Assembly (NCBI GenBank): GCA_000242935.3
Contig: CP007053.1
Coordinates: 3,581,001-3,645,000 of the forward strand
Length of the DNA stretch: 64,000 nt
Direction: 5' to 3'
Source: Opitutaceae bacterium TAV5
GTDB taxonomy: Bacteria; Verrucomicrobiota; Verrucomicrobiia; Opitutales; Opitutaceae
Part shown: positions 59,572 to 64,000 of the stretch, one piece after another
Position numbering within the stretch: the first letter of the stretch is position 1
Layout of the letters: every line of letters begins with the position of its first letter
Program-made: the position numbers and the translations under genes
The notes under the pieces: model-generated
Seen by the model: the letters and a program-made list of their open reading frames with translations, nothing else
What the model was told of the DNA's origin: nothing
The model's database searches: none

Positions 59572-62523
59572 ATGTCCCGGTCTCGCATTCCATGGCCTGC
59601 CGCCCGTCCGCGTCGCTCCCTTCGGGGGCATTGCTGGTCGTGTGTCACGGGTCTGGTTTGCTGGGTGGTCTGGCTCGGCCTCGCCACGCTGCTGGCGTTG
59701 CAGGTCGCGCTGCTCGTCGGCCGCCGGATGCCGCTGCCGGAGGCGGCCTGCGCCTGGATCCGGAACGCGGCGGCAGAACAGGGCCTGGCCGTGGATTTCC
59801 GGACCGCCACGCTCGATCCCGGCGGCGTCCTGGTGCTGCAGGATGCGAGCGTCGCCGACGGCAACATGCCGACCGATCCGGTCATCACCGCGCGCGCATT
59901 TCTCGTCCGGATCGATCCCGGCTGGCTCATCACGCGCCGCTCCGATCTCCGGCTGGCGGGCACCGGCGTCAATCTCCTGCTCCCGGCGGTGGTCTCGCCA
60001 TCCGGACGAGCCGAGCCGCTGATCGAAAACGCCCATTTCTCGGTTCGCCTCAGCGGCCGGCACGTCGATGTCCACGGCCTCGGCGCCAACATCGGCGGCA
60101 TTCCGGTCACGGCGCACGGCACCTTGGCGCTGCCCGAGGCGCCGGCCACCCCTTCAGCCGATATTTCCGGAGAAACCCTGCGGCGCTTTGTCCGCGAGGT
60201 GGTGCCGTTCGCCCGCCAGCTCGTGACGATTTCCGGAAAAATCCGCCAGATCGGCGACCCGGTCGTCAGCATCCGGCTGGAACAGCGGCGGTTGACGCTG
60301 ACCGCCATGGCCCCGGCGCTGCATTACGGTGAACCGGTGCCGCATCTGCCCGCGCTCGCCGGCATTACGGCCGACAACATCGTGACCGCCATCACGCTGC
60401 CGCTCGACGGACCCCGGTTCGAGGCCACCCTGTCCATGGAGGCGCTGGAGCTTGCCGGCCTCGGTTCCGGCAAGGGCATGACCGTGCGCGTGACCGGCCC
60501 GTCCGGCCTCGTGTCCGGTGAACCGTTTTCGTTCGATGCCTTGCGGTTCGAGGCCAGCGCCGATCGCATTTCGGCGCACGGCGTCGAGGTGAGCCCGGCG
60601 CGCCTGATGCTCCGCCCCCTCCCGGAAGGCCGGCTCCGCGCCGCGCTGGCCGCCCGCTGGCTGAATGCCCTCTGGACGGCGTCTTACGAGGGCCGCACGG
60701 ATACCCTGGCCGGCCATGCGGAGGGGGAAGGCATGCTCACGCCGGAGGTGCTCGCTGCGGCCGGCAAGCTCGCCGGTCCGCCTTACGACGGCATCCTGCA
60801 ACTGGCGGAGCCCGCCCGGATATCCGCCCGCGCCGAGCTCGCGCCGGGCGGCTTGCCCCGCTCGGTGGAGGGCGATCTCTTCGCGCGCCGCGTCACGGCG
60901 CATCACGTGCCTTTCGACCTCGCCTCCGGCGAGTTCGCCTGGGACCGCGACGCCCATTCGCTGCGGTTCCACCACATCACGCTGCTCGGGGGCGACAGCG
61001 CCGCCAGTGGTACTTATGAAATGGATACGAAGACGCTCGACTTCCGGTTTCTCGTCTCCGGCGTGCTTCGTCCGCTGCTGATCAGCGGATGGTTTGGCGA
61101 CTGGTGGCCCCGTTTCTGGGATGATTTCCGCTTTGGCCCCGAGCCTGCCGCTGCCGACGTGGATGTCAGCGGACGCTGGCTCGACCCGCACAGCGTCGCC
61201 CTTTTTGTCAGCGCCAATGGCAGGGAGGTGAACTTGCGCGGGGTGGATATCGACCGTCTCCACACCCGGCTTTTCATTCGTCCGCAATGGTTCGATATCC
61301 TCGATTTTTATGGCGATCGCGCCGGTCGCATCGCGTACGGAAACTTCAGCCTCCGGCTTCCCGGGATGGGCGAGCCGTGGGAGCGGATGGAATTCGACAT
61401 GCACAGCACGCTGCCGCTCGCCAGCGTCGGCAAGCTGATTGGCGGCGGCATGGTGGAGCAACTCGCTGCGTATGATTTTGCGACGCCGCCCCGGCTCCAC
61501 GCCGTCGGCGCCTCGGCGGGACCCGGCGCGGCCCGGCCGGACGAACACGCACTCATGCTCACGGTGGATGGCGAGGGACCCTTCAGCATGCGTGGCTTCC
61601 CGCTCCGCGATGTAGCGCTCTCCGCCGCGATCAGGAACGAGGAAACCCGGGTCGATCACCTGCGCGTCGGGGTGGCCGGTGGCGTGCTCGAAGGCACCGC
61701 TCTGGTCAGCGGCCCGGAAGAAGATCCTCGCCTGGCATTCGATCAGACCCTGCGCGATGCGGACCTCGCCCTGCTCGTCAACACCATCAACACCTGGGTC
61801 GATACGCAGGCGGCTGCCTCCGGCAAGGCGGCGGCATCGGCCGGCCGCAAGCCTGCGCCCGCTGCCGCCGCACGGCAGAAAAACGACACCGCGGCCGATG
61901 ACGACGATCCGGTCAACGCTCGCCTCAAGGGCGGCCGGATCGACGGCTCGCTGAAGGCTTCGGGCCGGCTCAACGACTGGGCGGGTTTCACCGGTGCGGG
62001 CGAGGCCAGCGTGCGGGATGCGCCGCTCGCGCAGGTGGGCTTGCTTTGGTTGCTTTCCGACTTGCTCAATGCGGCCGGCATGGGGTTCACCTCGCTCTCT
62101 TTCGACACTGCGCATGGCGTGTTCACGCTGGCCTCGCGCCAGGCGAAATTCAGTGAACTGAAGATCCGCGGTGCTTCCGCCGAGGTGAGCGCGACCGGTG
62201 CGGTGGCGCTGGAGAACGGCCAGCTCGATTTCCGGGCCAGGCTGCATCCGTTCGAGCGCACCGGCGGTCTTTTCGGTCCGGTGGCGGATCTGGTCTTTTC
62301 GCCGTTTTCGACGGCGCTCGAATTCCAGCTCAGCGGCACGCTGTCCGAGCCGACGTGGAGCTTCCGTTACGGACCGCGCGGTCTCTTCCGCTCGCTGACC
62401 GGCGCCAACCGGATCGACACGCCGGCGCCGCCGGCCGAGAAGAAACCGGAGCCACCTCCGGAAAATGGAGGCGCCACGGATAAAAACCTGAGGGAACCGC
62501 TAAAGAACGCTGAAGAACGCTAA
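59572..62523 (+). CDS. AsmA-like large envelope protein; C-terminus supplied by a repeat
   Basis: This 983-residue protein has an N-terminal membrane anchor (CVTGLVCWVVWLGLATLLAL), then long beta-rich repeats. A C-terminal AsmA-like segment (GEASVRDAPLAQVGLLWLLS, TSLSFDTAHGVFTLASRQAK and RLHPFERTGGLFGPVADLVF) follows the usual AsmA/DUF3971 plan. Such proteins form lipid-conducting bridges across the envelope, but this function is inferred from the family only. The last residues, REPLKNAEER, are encoded by one arm of a perfect 31-bp inverted repeat, and the stop codon lies in that arm. The start is at ATG 59572, because residues read upstream are not protein-like. rsmI follows on the same strand. 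Confidence 0.78.
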   Translation: MSRSRIPWPAARPRRSLRGHCWSCVTGLVCWVVWLGLATLLALQVALLVGRRMPLPEAACAWIRNAAAEQGLAVDFRTATLDPGGVLVLQDASVADGNMPTDPVITARAFLVRIDPGWLITRRSDLRLAGTGVNLLLPAVVSPSGRAEPLIENAHFSVRLSGRHVDVHGLGANIGGIPVTAHGTLALPEAPATPSADISGETLRRFVREVVPFARQLVTISGKIRQIGDPVVSIRLEQRRLTLTAMAPALHYGEPVPHLPALAGITADNIVTAITLPLDGPRFEATLSMEALELAGLGSGKGMTVRVTGPSGLVSGEPFSFDALRFEASADRISAHGVEVSPARLMLRPLPEGRLRAALAARWLNALWTASYEGRTDTLAGHAEGEGMLTPEVLAAAGKLAGPPYDGILQLAEPARISARAELAPGGLPRSVEGDLFARRVTAHHVPFDLASGEFAWDRDAHSLRFHHITLLGGDSAASGTYEMDTKTLDFRFLVSGVLRPLLISGWFGDWWPRFWDDFRFGPEPAAADVDVSGRWLDPHSVALFVSANGREVNLRGVDIDRLHTRLFIRPQWFDILDFYGDRAGRIAYGNFSLRLPGMGEPWERMEFDMHSTLPLASVGKLIGGGMVEQLAAYDFATPPRLHAVGASAGPGAARPDEHALMLTVDGEGPFSMRGFPLRDVALSAAIRNEETRVDHLRVGVAGGVLEGTALVSGPEEDPRLAFDQTLRDADLALLVNTINTWVDTQAAASGKAAASAGRKPAPAAAARQKNDTAADDDDPVNARLKGGRIDGSLKASGRLNDWAGFTGAGEASVRDAPLAQVGLLWLLSDLLNAAGMGFTSLSFDTAHGVFTLASRQAKFSELKIRGASAEVSATGAVALENGQLDFRARLHPFERTGGLFGPVADLVFSPFSTALEFQLSGTLSEPTWSFRYGPRGLFRSLTGANRIDTPAPPAEKKPEPPPENGGATDKNLREPLKNAEER

Positions 62524-62598
62524 AATTGTCAGACTCTGTCACAAACCAGGAATATGGGCGGTTTTGTTTTTAGCGTTCTTCAGCGTTCTTTAGCGGTT
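62495..62598. repeat. Inverted repeat, 31-bp perfect arms, overlapping the AsmA-like stop codon
   Basis: The left arm (62495-62525, from AACCGCTAAAGAACGCTGAA) and right arm (62568-62598) are exactly complementary, with 42 bp between. The left arm encodes the last eight or nine residues and the TAA stop of the AsmA-like gene. The right arm ends 23 bp before the first possible rsmI start. It is likely a transcript-stabilising hairpin or a mobile palindrome. Confidence 0.85.
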
Positions 62599-62653
62599 TC
62601 TCTCCTCGATTGGAAATTGTGTGCGGTGGTTTTTCGCGCTTTGCTCCGCGCCT

Positions 62654-63406
62654 GTGTCCGACACCACACCCGCCGCTCCATCCGCCGCTTCCGCGACCAA
62701 TGCCTCTCTCACCCCGCTGCCGGGTCATCTCTACGTGGTCGCCACGCCCATCGGCAATCTGGCCGACATCACCGACCGCGCCCGCGCGATTCTTTCCCGG
62801 GTGGACCTGATCGCCTGCGAGGACACCCGCACCACCGGCGCGCTGCTTGCGCGGCTCGGCCTGCCGCACCGCGAACTCGTCGCCTACCATGATCACAACG
62901 AAATGGAAACCGCCGTCCGCCTCGCGGATCAACTCGCCGCCGGCCGCTCCGTGGCGGTGGTCAGCGACGCCGGCACGCCCGGGATCAGCGATCCCGGTTT
63001 CCGGATCGTGCGCGAATGCCGCCGGCGCGTGCTTCCCGTCGTGCCGGTGCCCGGAGCCTGCGCGCTGACGACGGTGCTCGGCGCGAGCGGCTTGCCGACC
63101 AACGGGTTTCTCTTCGCCGGTTTCCTCCCGCCCAAGTCGGCGGCGCGCATCGCGTTTCTCGAAAAGTATCGGGATTTTGATTACACGCTCGCTCTCTACG
63201 AAAGCTGCCACCGGATCGAGAAATTCGCCGCCGAGATTGTCGAAAGGCTCGGCCCCGATCGCGTGGTCTGCATCGCCCGCGAAGTGACCAAGCTCCACGA
63301 GACTTTTTATGTCGGACGCGCCGGGGAGGTCGCCGCCCGTCTCGGCCGGTCCAGCCTGAAAGGCGAGTTTGTGGTTCTCGTCGCTCCGGGCGATTTCGTG
63401 CTGTAA
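62654..63406 (+). CDS. rsmI: 16S rRNA (cytidine-1402-2'-O)-methyltransferase
   Basis: This 250-residue protein has the RsmI motifs GHLYVVATPIGNLADITDRA, ACEDTRTTGALLARLG, VAVVSDAGTPGISDPGFR and VPVPGACALTTVLGASGLPT. GFLPPKSAARIAFLEKY and CIAREVTKLHETFYVG follow. It methylates the 2'-O of C1402 in 16S rRNA, together with RsmH, which is not in the window. The GTG at 62654 is preferred; a GTG at 62621 would add 11 residues. Its stop (TAATG) overlaps the start of the Ppx/GppA-like gene by 1 bp, so the two are translationally linked. Confidence 0.93.
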   Translation: MSDTTPAAPSAASATNASLTPLPGHLYVVATPIGNLADITDRARAILSRVDLIACEDTRTTGALLARLGLPHRELVAYHDHNEMETAVRLADQLAAGRSVAVVSDAGTPGISDPGFRIVRECRRRVLPVVPVPGACALTTVLGASGLPTNGFLFAGFLPPKSAARIAFLEKYRDFDYTLALYESCHRIEKFAAEIVERLGPDRVVCIAREVTKLHETFYVGRAGEVAARLGRSSLKGEFVVLVAPGDFVL

Positions 63407-64000
63407 TGTCTGCGGCTGCCGGTCATCGTCATTCCCCTGTGAGCGCTCCCTACTCAGCCGCGGCCGTCATTGATATCGGTTCCAACTCGATAAAAATCCT
63501 CGTTGCCACCCGCCTGGCGGACGGATCGGTCAGCGCGTTGCGTCATCACACCATCGACTCGCGCATCAGCGCCGGCATCAACCAGGCGGCGCCCAGGCTC
63601 GGCGAGCCCGGGATGGAGGCCGGCCTCGCCGCCATTCAGGAGCTGCTCGCGCTGGCGGCCGGTTACGAGCCGGCGTATATCGCGCTGGTCGCCACGAGCG
63701 CGATCCGCGATGCGGTCAACGGCGCGGAGTTTTGCGAACGTGTCTTCCGCGCCACCGGCCACCGTATCCGCATCCTCAGCGGCGAGGAGGAAGCCAATCT
63801 CATCGGACGCGGGCTGACCAGCGATCATGAGCTGGCCGGGTTGCGCGATTTTCAGGTATTCGATCTCGGGGGCGGCAGCCTCGAATGCCTGCGTTTCCGT
63901 GACCGCCGGATCGAGCGCGCCATCAGCCTGCGGCTCGGTTGCGTGCGGCTGACGGAGCGTTTTATCGCCGACCCGCGGGCGCCGCTTTCGCCGGCCGAAG
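63406..64000 (+). CDS. Ppx/GppA-family exopolyphosphatase/pppGpp phosphatase, truncated by the window end
   Basis: About 198 residues are present, from the ATG at 63406 to the window edge. The N-terminal ATPase-like fold shows AAVIDIGSNSIKILVAT (phosphate-1 loop), SAIRDAVNGAEF, RILSGEEEANLIG and VFDLGGGSLE (phosphate-2 loop). These are Ppx/GppA motifs. Such enzymes hydrolyse polyphosphate or pppGpp and act in the stringent response. It overlaps the rsmI stop by 1 bp and continues beyond position 64000, so domain architecture and exact function (Ppx or GppA) cannot be given. Confidence 0.9.
   Translation, partial: MSAAAGHRHSPVSAPYSAAAVIDIGSNSIKILVATRLADGSVSALRHHTIDSRISAGINQAAPRLGEPGMEAGLAAIQELLALAAGYEPAYIALVATSAIRDAVNGAEFCERVFRATGHRIRILSGEEEANLIGRGLTSDHELAGLRDFQVFDLGGGSLECLRFRDRRIERAISLRLGCVRLTERFIADPRAPLSPAE

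Overview
The window is GC-rich, protein-dense bacterial chromosome. It most resembles an Opitutaceae-type member of the Verrucomicrobiota. The reasons are PEP-CTERM surface proteins, pseudopilin-like H-X9-DG proteins, four LacI-family regulators each next to carbohydrate enzymes, an oleA/oleB pair beside fabI, and abundant long intergenic palindromes. This assignment is an inference from gene content; there is no rRNA gene in the window, and I see no tRNA, CRISPR array, insertion sequence or prophage.

Layout. 0-3 kb: a small HrgC-like membrane protein and a DEDDh exonuclease (minus), a WYL regulator with a frameshifted C-terminus (plus), and a ParE-type toxin/antitoxin pair. 3.2-8.2 kb (minus): a three-gene unit led by a HEAT-like repeat protein, then a soluble FtsK-type translocase. 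8.4-12.2 kb (plus): fabZ-like, fabI, oleA and oleB, so fatty-acid elongation beside the first enzymes of head-to-head hydrocarbon synthesis. 12.4-17.2 kb: a LacI regulator divergent from a Gfo/Idh/MocA oxidoreductase, a sugar-phosphate isomerase-like protein and uxaC (hexuronate use). 17.5-22.2 kb (minus): an alpha-toroid glycan-enzyme-like protein, a decayed vapBC pair and a secreted clan-A glycoside hydrolase. 22.3-35.2 kb: two carbohydrate modules, each with a LacI regulator, a PEP-CTERM protein and an H-X9-DG pseudopilin-like protein. The second also carries a beta-helix protein, a rhamnogalacturonan acetylesterase and an oxidoreductase. 35.2-39.3 kb: peptide deformylase and two lineage-type membrane/coiled-coil proteins. 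39.8-43.2 kb: cysC-cysD-cysN, sulfate activation. 43.2-56 kb (minus): a third, larger carbohydrate cluster (pseudopilin, PEP-CTERM protein, PL14-like lyase, three heparinase/alginate-lyase-like proteins, orphan solute-binding protein, GH1 beta-glucosidase), facing a divergent LacI regulator and a GH32 fructosidase. 59-64 kb: a small protein, an AsmA-like giant, rsmI and a Ppx/GppA phosphatase cut by the window end.

Two themes stand out. First, the set LacI regulator + PEP-CTERM protein + pseudopilin-like protein + glycan-active enzymes occurs three times in about 35 kb, which suggests a recurring surface glycan-use module. Second, nearly every long gap between genes holds an inverted repeat with arms up to 31 bp, belonging to at least eight sequence families. 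Members of these families have also entered genes: they form in-frame linkers in a repeat protein, in oleB and in a membrane protein, the last codons of an AsmA-like gene, and the stop codons of cysN and its convergent neighbour. Two single-base frameshifts (the WYL regulator and vapC) are either real gene decay or sequence errors.
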